A DNA stretch of 64,000 nucleotides. Origin: Gigaspora margarita (Eukaryota; Glomeromycota; Glomeromycetes; Diversisporales; Gigasporaceae). The translations under genes and the position numbers were made by a program. Each line of letters begins with the position of its first letter. Position 1 is the stretch's first letter. The notes below the pieces were generated by a model, which made no database searches, had not been told where the DNA came from, and saw only the letters and a program-made list of their open reading frames with translations. The stretch covers positions 221,197 to 285,196 of the forward strand of contig WTPW01000314.1 in NCBI GenBank assembly GCA_009809945.1, in the 5' to 3' direction. Below are positions 47,633 through 58,142 of this stretch, in pieces.

Positions 47633-47800
47633 GGGAAGTGCTGTTTATTACATAATTTATTTTTATTAGAGGGTCATACCCTTTCCCCCTTGTGATCGAA
47701 TAAGCAGCCAATAATAATTCATACATAGAATATATAGACGTGATAGACTGCTAACCCCCCCTCCCCCCCTCTTGAAATTATGTAATAAATGGCACTTCCC
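47633..47800. mobile_element. Harbinger-like miniature element, copy 1
   Basis: GGGAAGTGCTGTTTATTACA at the left is mirrored by ATGTAATAAATGGCACTTCCC at the right (only the outer part quoted). The trinucleotide TAA stands on both sides (47630-47632, 47801-47803). A 3-bp TWA duplication with G-rich TIRs is a PIF/Harbinger feature. The interior has C runs (CCCCCCCTCCCCCCCT near 47755-47771). It is inserted in LINE B. A longer relative is at 55730-56322. Confidence 0.8.
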
Positions 47801-48446
47801 TAAGATAATTTGATTATCCAAAGTAGCAATTAGCTATGGTTTAGTATATCTAAATGAATGTTCAGTAGTATAACTATAATAGTTAGCTTGTGGTAGATTA
47901 AAATGCACATATATAGTCCATTCAAATGAATGGCTAGTGACTTTATTTTCCAACAGAGTAAACTATAAAGGAATTCTCTCCTTTGGAATTTTGTTAAGTT
48001 AGGGTGAGATATGTTTCCAGTCGAGCAAATATAAGTTGTCAAAAATAGCAAGTTGTTCCAAAAAGAAAAGATAGTGGTATTGAATTTGCTTTTTAAAGGT
48101 AGAGTATTTTGGGTGTGAGGATAGAATAGATTCTAAAGATACAGATCCTTCTTTAACTGTAAGGGATATGCCAGTTTGTATTAGGACTAATTATACAATT
48201 AAGATGTTTAAATAATAGAATAATTTTAAAATTTGTAGTATATCTATTAGGTTTATCAATTATAGGATTGGAATGTGAAAAGATACTAGTAGGTGACCAA
48301 AGGTTATTTTGGATTTGCTGAACTCAAATATGGGTTGTAGTTCCAAGTAAATTATTATTGTTTAATCATTTAATAAAGTTAGATATATGATGTTGAAGTT
48401 GAATATCCCAAATATTCTTAATATTATAGATTTGGAGCAATGTCTA

Positions 48447-48633
48447 TAGTTGAACCTCCCAAAACTGATCCTGCCAAATCTGATAACCTGTCAAATCTGA
48501 TAAAAAAGTTATTCACCAAGTCCATTTCTGTTATATGAATCTATATAGTTTATAATTATTTCAAATCTGATAACCTCTCACTACTAATACAAAACTTGTC
48601 CACTATGCATACCAGTTTGGAAAGGTTCAACTA
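48447..48633. mobile_element. TAGTTGAACC-type miniature element in LINE B
   Basis: TAGTTGAACCTCCCAAAACTG-type left end (48447 on) is mirrored by CCAGTTTGGAAAGGTTCAAC at the right. TA stands at 48445-48446 and 48634-48635. CAAATCTGATAACC words repeat three times inside. It is 187 bp, non-coding, and lies near the RT thumb region of LINE B. Confidence 0.85.
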
Positions 48634-48639
48634 TAGTAG

Positions 48640-49722
48640 AAATAGTTCAACTAAGCTTGGCTTTGTATTTGACCAAACCTATATGATGTTTAAGAATTTT
48701 GTTACATATAGACCTGTTAAGAACTATATTTTGTAGTTGATATTCAAGAGTTGGAATAATCACAGTATTAATAATATATCTAGCATAAATATCAGTAATT
48801 TGTTTTGTTTTGGTAATATTAATAAGTTGAGAAGACTCAGCAAATATTAGTTGTGTTTGTTGTATTTGCTTGTTGTTGAGTGTAAACCAACATTCAAGAA
48901 ATTTAAAAAGTTGTTGAGGTGGCCAAAGAGGCATGGCTTAGTTATTAAGGTTATGGGAGAATAGCTATTTGATTTGCTATTTGTTGATAAAATTGATTTA
49001 GATGGATTAATCTAAATATTGGCTATAGTGTAAAAAGATTCAGCAATTGAAATTATATTGGCAAGCTTATTACGAGAAGAAGCAATCCACAAAGTATCAT
49101 CCATATAGGCTAATACTGAGCAGTGTGTTTTAATATTTTCTTTGGTATGGCTTTTAAGGTTTGTTATCCAAGAGGTTTCAGTACTATAGCCAGGTAAGCT
49201 GGTATAAATATAGATAATAAGAGAATCATAATAAATCAGCCATAGAAGAGGAGTAATAGTTTCACCTTAATCAAAACCATTTTGAACCTGATAAGGTGAT
49301 ATTAGGCCAAGATTGGTAATAACTTGGTTTTGCCTATTAACTACTAAATCAGTAAGGATATTGATAATACTAATTGGTAAAGCAAGTTGGTGAAGAGCTT
49401 GTTTAAGTAAGGTAAAGTTTACAGAGTCATAAGCCTTGCTCATTTCTTGGGATAGAATCCAAATTTCTTTGTGGTTGCAGTTAGCATCTTCAATTAAACT
49501 GTTTAAAATATGTGTAGGGATAGAAGTACTATTGCCTGGGAGAGCTATATAGTTGTAAGGTGATCGAATGGGGTATTGTAAGAACACTTGATTGAGTCGA
49601 TTAGTAAGGATTTTGGTATATAATTTTTGGGTATGTTCAATGAGGCTAATAGGACAAGTAAAATTTAGATTGCCATCAAATGTATTGTTTTTAGAAATAG
49701 AAAAATTCTTCCATGTTTCCAT
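48640..49722 (-). pseudogene. LINE B: reverse transcriptase
   Basis: A 151-residue open stretch (49722-49267) reads CPISLIEHTQKLYTKILTNR, IALPGNSTSIPTHILNSLIE, WILSQEMSKAYDSVNFTLLK and RQNQVITNLGLISPYQVQNG. It contains the LSQEMSKAYDSV strand, where relatives have QDMSKAYDSV. The next block is GFD-stop-GETITPLLW: CAA has become TAA in the conserved GxDQGE motif. The catalytic SVLAYMDDTLWIAS is intact (49096-49107). NPSKSILSTNSKS and FKFLECWFTLNNK follow as the thumb region. The YMDD is retained, but the stop would end translation before it. Confidence 0.85.
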
Positions 49723-50639
49723 AATTTAGGAATTTGACCTTTAAAAAAGCATTAGTTAAATAAAACATTAAGTGAAATAATGCAAGTATGGCTAAGATGT
49801 TTGATCATCTCATTACTTATGCCTGTAGGCCCATAGGCTTTGCCATTTGGAAGCTTGGCAATTGTTTGCAAAACTTCATCTTCTGTATTAGGAGAAGTAA
49901 GTGAGGTATACCAGCTAGAGTTGATATGAGGAAGTGGAGTATAATGTTGTTGCCAAAAGTTACTAAAAATAGTTTAGGTTGTTGGTCTATAAGTTGTCTA
50001 GTTATGAAAGTGTGATTGAATATATTGTTTAAATGCAATAGGATTGGTTATTAATTGATTTTCAAGTTTAATATTTGTAATATGAACGGGAGGTTGATAT
50101 CGAACCAGAATACTCTTAATAGCTTGTGAAGGTTTAGAAACAAGAGTTTCACATCTTTTTTCTGATGCTTGATTGATTTGCTAGCAAAGAAGGAGTAAGT
50201 GCTCAAGATGGTATGCATGATAAATCTGTTTCCATATATCATAAGCATGTTGAAGCCAGGAATGAATATGAGTTGAGTCAAGTGATATAAGAGATTAAAG
50301 ATTACTTTTGGTATAGGAATTGATAAGCAATATATGAGAGTTGATATGTAGCAAATATGAATTAATATTGCTTTTAATAGTTTTAAATAAATGGCCAAGT
50401 TTTTTGAGTCCTGTATGAAGAGCAGTACAATGTGGTGTATACTTGTGATTGTAACTTCGCTTTCAATAAATTTTGTTAGGAATTGTTTGAATTGCAGCTT
50501 GTATAATACAGTGTGGGATTTTGTACCAAATGGTATTAATATTCTCTTGAGTATTATTTGATAGTAGAATATTGTATTGTATAAATAGACCAGTACAATG
50601 TTCTGAAAAGTCAGACCATTTGTCTATTGACATAGCTTT

Positions 50640-51909
50640 GTAATCAAAGATTCAGTAACAAATTCCAGTATGAAGACGTTGAGGTTTAGAATAGGCATTA
50701 GAAAATGTCCATGATGTAGTAAGTATAAGATGATCACTAGAAGTACTAGTGTGACTATTATCTAGATAGTATGAAAGAAGAATTTGTATATTAAATGAAT
50801 TAGTCCAAATATAGTTAATTCTACTAGAATTTGTATTGTTTGACCATGTATAGTGTGTATTGTTTAGATGTGCTCCAATATCAAACATGTTTGTTCGATA
50901 TAAAAAGTTAATAAGTTTGTATTTAGATGACGAACTAAAAGTATTGTCTTGTGTATTGAAATTACCAAGAATAATGGGATGTAGATTTAGTTGTTTAGCT
51001 TGATGTATCCAGTTAATAATAGTATTTTGTGTATTACTCTTTTTGTCATATCAGTTGAGGAAAGATAGACTGAGATAATCCGTAATTTAATATTACTTTT
51101 GAAGAATAGATCTAATGCAATAGCTTCACCTGGATGGGTAAGACAGCTATGTACATAAGGTTTGAGATAATTGTAAATCATAATTGCAGTACCTTCTGCT
51201 AAGCTATCTGAATTGGCCCAGTAGTAGGTAAATAAACTATTATTGCAAAAGGAAAGCTTAGTTTCATATGAGATTTTGATTTTAGTGATGGATGCAATAA
51301 ATATATTGTAGTTGATATAGTAATCTTGCCAGATTTGTCTCTTAGAGGCTATATTAAAGCCTCTAACATTATGAGTAGCTATATTAAGATGTAGATCTCA
51401 AGTATTTGGTTCTGTAGAAGAAGTATAGAGTTGGGAGTGCTCTAAGATAGTATGAGTAGATGTTGAACTTGGTGTTAAATAGCTTGATGTTGTGGATTTG
51501 AGTAGAATTTTGTAACAGTATGGTAAGTCTTCAAATAGTAATAATGAGTGGTTAGGTAGAGGGCAGAGTTCATAGGGTAAATATATATGTGCCTCTTTAT
51601 AATCCAGTATTTTGTTTGTATAAATAGATATTTTGATAAACTGTGAAAAATAAAATTCTGGGTAGTTGCATTGTATATAATCTAAGAATGACTCGATAGT
51701 TTGTGATAATAGTAAAGTAGGTAATTTGTAGTACTGAAGAAATTTGTTAAGTAAGTATCTGGAATAAATGTTTTATTTGATATTAATATAATCTGTTTAG
51801 ATTGTACCTTAGCAGAATGTGATGCATTGGTAGCTGAGATAAAGGGTTGTTCTTCTATAGAATCGCTTGCTGTATGAAGCTCAGTTCTCACAGCTGCACA
51901 GGATACCAA
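50640..51909 (-). pseudogene. LINE B: N-terminal region and AP-type endonuclease
   Basis: From the ATG at 51909 the frame reads MVSCAAVRTELHTASDSIEE, alike LINE A. The endonuclease blocks are NIATHNVRGFNIASKR (about 51390), GEAIALDLFFKSNIKLRIIS (51120), VYLSST, ILGNFNTQ (50960-50985), SSRINYIWTNS (50805-50830) and TSSDHLILTTSW (50720-50745). In LINE A the same places read LGDFN and RIDYIW, so two catalytic-site Asp are Asn in this copy. The ISETK block has become ITKIK. Frameshifts break the domain into several open pieces. Confidence 0.8.
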
Positions 51910-52433
51910 AGCCTGCCCTGTATGTTGGGTCTGGCCATCATTAGCTTGGTCCTCTGTATAATGAAATGGAGTGTTCAGATAACATGTATATGTATATTAT
52001 ACATGTGTTGGTTCATAATATGCATTGGCTTTATAAAGAGAGAAAGGTTAGTAAAGAATGTTTTTTAAAAAAGAGCAATATCTTATGATTTTGCTAATAA
52101 AGCTTCCTTGTATTTCTTATCAAAAAAAATTTTTTACAAAATTTTGTCTCATATGCATTTAACTTGTTTATTTTATATTGATTATATTTATACAAATCTA
52201 GATCTTGACCTGTAATATGATTACTTTTAATTTATTTGTACTCTACAAAAGAACAATTATAATCTAATTGATCACTACATGCTATAGATCATTTATTTTT
52301 AATAAAATTTTTATAATCACTATGTATAACTTTTAATATAACTATGACTATATAGAGGTTTATCTTTATAGTCACACCTTTATATAATTACCAAAATAGA
52401 ATGTAATGGACATTATATAGAGGACTGACTATA

Positions 52434-55400
52434 CTAAATAGAATCAAGCTAGAGGAAAAGAGTAAGTCTGTGATAAAATTCATCAAAATTGATTGGTATT
52501 GGCATATTGGGATAGGTAACAGTAACAATAAACTGAAGCTTTTGTGTCTGGGTATTTTAGATCTGGTATAAATATTACAGAACTTTATAAATTTTTTTGT
52601 AAATTTTTGCATTTGTAGCCACCAGTAATCCTGGGTTAACAACTCTGTTGTTTTAGATATCACAAAATGCTCTGCAAGTTTAGAATCATATCTTAGTTGA
52701 AAGAATGCAAGTTTTTTTGCTTTTTCTAGAACATATAGTAGCTCATTTTTAAAAAACACTACATCTTATTGCAAAAATTTATACTAATCAGAACATATCT
52801 TTTTTTATTTCTATCTAACTTATAGAAGTATGCTAGTACATCTTTAGCAAGCAGGTCTGTTTCTAGCTTTTAGCATATTTTCTCTCTAAATTCTCTAAAT
52901 GTATTATTAATCAGTATTAAAAAAATAGCATTAATGTAGGTTTTTTTAAATAAAATATTTTGAAGTTGTGGCATAAGTTTGCTTGCTTTCTAGAAATAAA
53001 ATCAGGCTTGTATAACAAAGAATCTGATCTTCCTTCTTCTTTTTCAGATCAAAATACTACTATGAAATCATAGTATAAAAGTTAAAGTGCCCAATGGGCT
53101 TGTTAACAATTAAAGATTTTAGCAGTAGCAAAATAATAAAAATTTTTGTATTGCAATAAACTGTGATCTGATATTGAGCCTCTTCTAAATATTGGTACCA
53201 ATGCATAAAAAGACTAATACAATCACTAATAAATTATTGTTATATATATTATAGTTGTTTTTAGCTAAAGAAAAATTTTTTGAATTGTACATAATAGGAG
53301 TAGTTCTTTATTCTCTTGGTATTAGAATAACTAAAAGTGGTGAGAATGTAAAGCTATTTTCAGTATGTTAAAAGCTTGCTGTGCAGCAATAAACTAGTCA
53401 AAAGCTTTATTATCTTTATAGATCAACTTTATTAAAAAAGTAATAAGCTATAAAAAATTTTTATAAAGTATTGATAATTTGCAAGACCTAAAAATTGTTG
53501 AACATTTCTAATAGCTGTAAAGTTGGCAACAATAAGATAGTATTCACCTTTTCTCTATCTACAGTCAGACCTCTTTAAATGCATAGTGTCGGGACCATAG
53601 TAAAAATTGAGCTAAACATGCATTTAGAGAGGTTATGCATTTAGGGAGGTAAAAATCTATAAGTGTTGTATTAAGTTGGGCCCAAAAAAAGGCATGTATT
53701 TAGAGAGGTTTTACATAGATATGCATTTAGGGAGGTTGCATTTAGGGAGGTCTGACTGTATTTGAATTCTATTTAATGTAATAAGATAACCCAAAAAATT
53801 AATATTATTTCTATCAAATTTGCATTTTTCTAGCTTAGCATACAAGCTAAACTAGTATAGTTATTTCAGAATAAGCTTTATATAATGATTATATTGCTCT
53901 TGAGTGGACAAATAAATCAAGATATTATCCAAGTAAATAATAGCAAATCAATCTAAAAAATCTTGAAATAAATTATTCATCATATGTAGAAAGATAACAA
54001 GAGCATTGGTTAGTCTAAAGTATAATTATATACTCAAAATAACAGGTACAAAAAGCAGTCTTTTACTCATTTTCTAGATGAATTTATATTTAATTATAGG
54101 CACTCTAAGATCAATTTTAGTAAAAATCTTTGCAATAGCTAGGTGGTCTAGTAATTCTAAAATAAAAAATATATATATTAATTTTTTATAGTAATTTTGT
54201 TCTATTCTCTAAAATCTATACAAATTTACAACCTTCTATCCTTCTTCTTAATAAACAGAACTAGTGCTTCTATTAGCAATTTTGAGGACCTAATAAACCC
54301 TTTTTCTAAATGTTTTTCAATATACTATTTGAGTATTTTTAATTCTTGTTTAGATAAGCTATAAATAGAACCCTACATCAGAAAGTAAATTGATACTACA
54401 ATTATAAAATCCATTTTTTAGTAACCAATCCACTTCTTTTTTGCTAAACACATCTATAAAGTCTTGATATTATTAGATATAGCCATCTGGCCAGTAGAGG
54501 TAGAAGCTACAGATACCAGAAAGACTTGTATTATATAGATTTAATTTTGATTCTTGCTTTCTAAGGATGCAAATTTTATGATTTGTATTTGTATAAGTGT
54601 TTTGTACAGAAAAGGCTTGAAAAGGTAAGAGAATATTTTGTCTAGTCAATTATAGAATTGTGTGATATAAGCCATAGCGAATACAGAATAACCTGATAAT
54701 AAAAAAGAGCATAATGCAAAAGTGAATTGTCTCTCTGTAATCTTGCAATCAAAGCTACAGGAGTTCTATTTTATGAGTTATAGTCTCTAAAGCAACTTCT
54801 CTACTATCACTACTAATACAAATAGAGGTATAGGTTTTTTAACTATAGGTATAAAATAATTTTGAACTAGAGAAGTATCTAAAAACAAAACAATGCTCTC
54901 AAATCTAACAATACTATATTTGAAAACTAGACCTATTTGAGAATTAAAGGTTTTTAAAAAAATTAGAGCCAGTAGAATCAACTAATAATAGAGTTGTAGG
55001 GATATTTTTGTGTGCTTTGTCTAGCTACAACTCTCTTATTGCAACTAGGGCTTCTTTTTTTCTAAATTCTTTTGAGTTATTGCTGCTGCACCAATTCTAT
55101 GTTTTCTTTGTAGCTTTTTTTTGAACAACTTTTACCCAAGTCTCTATAGACAAATATAGATTATTGGCATGATGATGTTTTTTCTCTTTTTTTGATTGTA
55201 TATAAGAATAAAATTATTTTGAGCTTTAAATCCCAAAATTAAAATTTGAAGACAATTTTTTTTAATCTATTTTATTTAAAAAACAAAATTATTTAATACT
55301 TTTTTTTTGAATAGACAAAATTATAAGAAATATAAATTTTATTTGCTCTTTCTTATAAAAATTTTTAATTTTCTCTAATAAAAATAAATAAACCTTTTTA

Positions 55401-55729
55401 AAAAATAAATTTTAGTAGTATCACTACCTTTAATAAAGCTTTAGATCTAACAAAATCAATTTGCATAAGTTAGAGCCTTGAGTTTGGTTGGTTAAAACTA
55501 ACTTCAACTTATGCCAAAATCAAAATAACATTCTTGTTGTCATTCTAAAAGTTAGTTATAGCACTTTATAGCCTTTGTAATGCTATTATTAAGGAACATA
55601 AGATTATTTATTGTAAGAAGTAAATCTTTTATATTACTACAAAAGCCTGCACAAAATTGGTTAATTAATACTTTTTTGCCCAATTCAATCTATTGAAATT
55701 TGCCAGAATTTAGAAGTGTAACTTGCTAA
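52434..55729 (-). pseudogene. Ty3/gypsy gag-pol remnant
   Basis: On the minus strand from 55.7 kb: a gag-like stretch (FCAGFCSNIKDLLLTINNL, 55650), a decayed protease near 54960, then RT with SIYSLSKQELKILK, YIEKHLEKGFIRSSKLLIEA and LFIKKKDRRL-stop-ICIDFRE (54380-54190). The polymerase box reads IIYLDNILIYLSTQEQY (53924-53935), YLDD in active elements. RNase H should lie near 53.4-52.9 kb but is poorly readable. The integrase zinc region is SKLAEHFVISKTTELLTQDY, WWLQMQKF and FCNIYTRSKIPRHKS (52690-52540), then QSILMNFITDLLFSS, where the first core Asp (MDF) is Asn. The core is cut at 52432 and resumes at 43829. Two catalytic Asp losses make it inactive. LTRs were not found. Confidence 0.85.
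53563..53758. mobile_element. CAGTCAGACC-type miniature element (AAATGCA variant), copy 2
   Basis: CAGTCAGACCTCTTTAAATG at the left is mirrored by CATTTAGGGAGGTCTGACTG at the right. TA stands at 53561-53562 and 53759-53760. ATGCATTTAGGGAGGT words repeat inside. It is 196 bp, lies in the gypsy pol remnant, and resembles the element at 12687-13027. Confidence 0.9.
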
Positions 55730-56322
55730 GGAAAGTGCTGTAAATCAGTAATTTTTTTTAGAGGGGGAGGGGGTCCCCATTTATTACGTCCTATATATAT
55801 ATATAGTAAAATAGCCAATAATATTAAAGTATTTATTATAATAAAAATTTGCAGAAAGTTGCTACATAGTAAAGTATAAATTTTACTATGTCAATAATAA
55901 TTATCGATTAAGTACATTTGTTTGGGACATCAAATTACATATACTCTGAAATTTTTATCAAAATTAAAGAAGTTTTTATTATTTAACTTTTAATTTTTAC
56001 GTTTATCGAATATATTTTTTTAAAAAATTTAAAATTTGCGTCAAACATAAAAATCAAAAAGTCAAATAATAAAATGTTCTCTAATATTGATAAAAATTTT
56101 AGAATAGGTGTATTTTGACTTCTGAACAAGTTTATTTAAGCAACTTTAATCAATTCATATAGTAAAATTTTGACTTTACTATATAGTGACTTTTATCATA
56201 TATGAGGTCAAAAACATTTTTAAATTTTTTAATTTTATAAAAGATAAACTTTGATTGGTCAATAGTCTTATCACGGGGTCAGACCTATGTAAACCCTAAT
56301 TATGTAATTTACTGCACTTCCC
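55730..56322. mobile_element. Harbinger-like miniature element, copy 2
   Basis: GGAAAGTGCTGTAAATCAGT at the left is mirrored by a right end whose reverse complement is GGGAAGTGCAGTAAATTACA. TAA flanks both ends (55727-55729, 56323-56325). GAGGGGGAGGGGGTCC near 55770 is a G-rich tract like the C-rich tract in copy 1. Inside, TTTGACTTTTTGATTTTTA-type blocks pair with each other. The target lies in the gypsy gag-like region. Confidence 0.8.
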
Positions 56323-56396
56323 TAATAGCTTAGATTCTTGGATAAGGTTTCTAATTTTATTTGCAGTTGTTTTAGTTTTATTTGAGTTCCCAACAG

Positions 56397-56950
56397 TATA
56401 GTTTGCTTCTCTATAGTCACATCTATATAGTAGGACTCTGGACATCTCTTATATAGGTTATAATTAGATTTTGGCCAATTCTGACCTAATTTGCTAAAAC
56501 TAACAAACCTACATTTTATTAAATAACTCTTGATCTAGTAATTAGAATTGAATGAACTTTTTTCTGTGAAATGCGCCTTACTGAGAGCTTCATTTTTAAA
56601 AAAGTTCATCCAAATCGGACCACTGGATGCCAAGATAATTGCTAAAAACTGTTTTTTTGCTTTTCAAATTTTAGGGGTTTTTGCTAAATTGCGTAATGTA
56701 TGATCTCTGTACTAGATGTCCAGGGTCCTCATATAGTTATACCTCTATATAAGCCCCAATATTATATAACAATCTTAAATATAGTAAAAAAAACCTTTTT
56801 ATAGTTACAAATCACTTATAATTACTAATACTAAAAAATTTTGATTTTTTTATTAATTTTATTAATAAAAACCTTCTTTTTAGTCACAAATTTTGACTAA
56901 ATATAAATTACAAAATCTGGTTGGCTAAAATTCATATTTATATTTATTTA
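56397..56950. mobile_element. Partial copy of the 43831-type TA element
   Basis: TATACCTCTATATAAGCCCC to AAAACCTTTTTATAGTTAC and the sequence after it match 43855-44050 closely. The left TIR is diverged (near 56397) and the right half is lost after about 56950. A miniature element splits it at 56432-56729: removing that joins CACATCTATATAGT to TATACCTCTATATAAG, as in the related copy. Confidence 0.7.
56432..56729. mobile_element. AGGACYC-type miniature element
   Basis: AGGACTCTGGACATCTCTTA at the left is mirrored by a right end with reverse complement AGGACCCTGGACATCTAGTA. Flanks TATATAGT and CATATAGT match at 7 of 8 positions, an 8-bp duplication. The first bases are like the AGGACCC family, but the interior differs. 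It contains CTTGATCTAGTAATTAGAAT, also seen near 17055. Confidence 0.75.
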
Positions 56951-57894
56951 AAATATTCTATTAAAAACTTTTAATGGTTTAATTGCAAATAACTTTTATA
57001 AACAGTCCAATTTAAATAAAACAACTACCAAAATATTTAATGAGATCTTCTGTAACTCTTATTACTAATCACTTGTACCAACATATGCACAAAAATTCTG
57101 AAGTGAAGTTTAAAAGAAAAATAGTAGAAATATCTAGGAAAATACAAAAAACAACTAGCAGCAGCTACTATTTAAGAATATAGTTAATTGAGTATCTGCT
57201 AGTAGCCTTAGAGTTTATCACTTACCCAAACAAGAATAGTACTTGTTGTTTAGAGATAAAGTTCATAAACTATTTGCCAACAACTTTAGAGCTTATTACT
57301 CACTGAAAGAAGTACTAGATAGTTTTTGTTTAGATTTGAACTATATGAAAAGATCTACTCTTCTTTGTACAAGTAGTAATTATTTGGTATTATTGGTTTT
57401 TGGTTTGAAGAATTTTTAGAAAGTGGTCATTTTGGCATACCCCTCTAAAGGATTGATAGTATTTACACTAACCAGATTTGGAAAAGCACCTGCTATATTA
57501 GGTATAATAGTTATGAGTAGTTTGAAAATAGACCACATAAAATAACATTCAAGGTCCTCAGAGAAAACTACTAGAAAAAGATTCTAAAATATTATAATAT
57601 ACAGGTAGATAGATCTTTAGACTACCTATTTTGGTTTAATATTACTGGAACTTGGCCCTTTTTTATAGAAGGATTCTTGATATTAAAAATTTTTAATCAT
57701 AAAGTCTCAGTGCACTCAAGGGTCTATTCAGCTAACTATGGGCTGCAAATGCATACTTAAAATATAGAAGTTCATAGTATAGTCCAAGTTGTTTATTTTG
57801 AAAAACTAGATATTATTGTTGTTTGTTTTTTTTCACATGTAAATAATTTAAAGCTTATTAAGAATAAAGAACAAGATCTTAGTTATAAATCCAA
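56951..57894. other. A/T-rich stretch without a supported gene
   Basis: Two diverged direct blocks, CCTTAGAGTTTATCACTTAC (57207) and ACTTTAGAGCTTATTACTCA (57281), are present. A broken plus-strand frame near 57590-57800 (FFIEGFLILKIFNHKVSVHS) has no recognised relatives. Further gag or 5' LTR sequence of the gypsy element may lie here but cannot be shown. Confidence 0.3.
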
Positions 57895-58140
57895 AAAAAA
57901 AATCTACCAAAATGTTTATCTTAATAAGACAATTCTAATGAATCCAAAATAATTAAAATCCAATTACAGGCTTCTGTGATTGTTAAGAATGTGTATCACT
58001 TTATATAGTTAAGAATTAATTAAATTTAAATATTTTAGTTAAAAATTCTTAATGACATTAGCATCTTGTAATTAGATTTGGATAATTTTGGACTCTTTAG
58101 AATTGTCTCAATGAGTCAAACACTCTGGTAGTTATTTTAT
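57895..58140. repeat. FB-2 fold-back, diverged copy
   Basis: CTACCAAAATGTTTATCTTA, AAGACAATTCTAATGA and AAAATCCAATTACAGG are followed by their inverted forms CTTGTAATTAGATTTGGATA, AGAATTGTCTCAATGAGTCA and CTCTGGTAGT. The arm sequence is that of the complete FB-2 at 18071-18507. The right end is interrupted at 58141 by a TA element. Confidence 0.75.
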
Positions 58141-58142
58141 TA

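Larger units (their letters stand above)
45700..51960 (-). mobile_element. LINE B: full-length non-LTR retrotransposon
   Basis: A 15-bp target duplication, ATGAAATAGAGTGTT (45685-45699) and ATGAAATGGAGTGTT (51961-51975), flanks it. The 3' end on the minus strand is AT-rich with a poly(A)-like tail (T runs at 45700-45735) after AAGGTGAAACCATGC. The order is N-terminal region, endonuclease, RT, RNase H and C-terminal zinc region. It carries two miniature elements (47633-47800, 48447-48633). Without these it is about 5.9 kb. It is inserted in the CAGTCAGACC-type element. Confidence 0.9.
43831..52431. mobile_element. CAGTCAGACC-type TA element, split by two insertions
   Basis: The left end (TAGTCAGACCTTTCTATAAT) and right end (in reverse complement, TAGTCAGTCCTCTATATAAT) are inverted, with TA at 43829-43830 and 52432-52433. 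Without the nested element 44222-45670 and LINE B it would be about 0.87 kb. Its pieces (43831-44221, 45671-45699, 51961-52431) match the element at 59701-60884 in reverse complement, for instance TTTTTTAAAAAAGAGCAATA. It sits in the gypsy integrase core. No transposase is seen. Confidence 0.85.
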
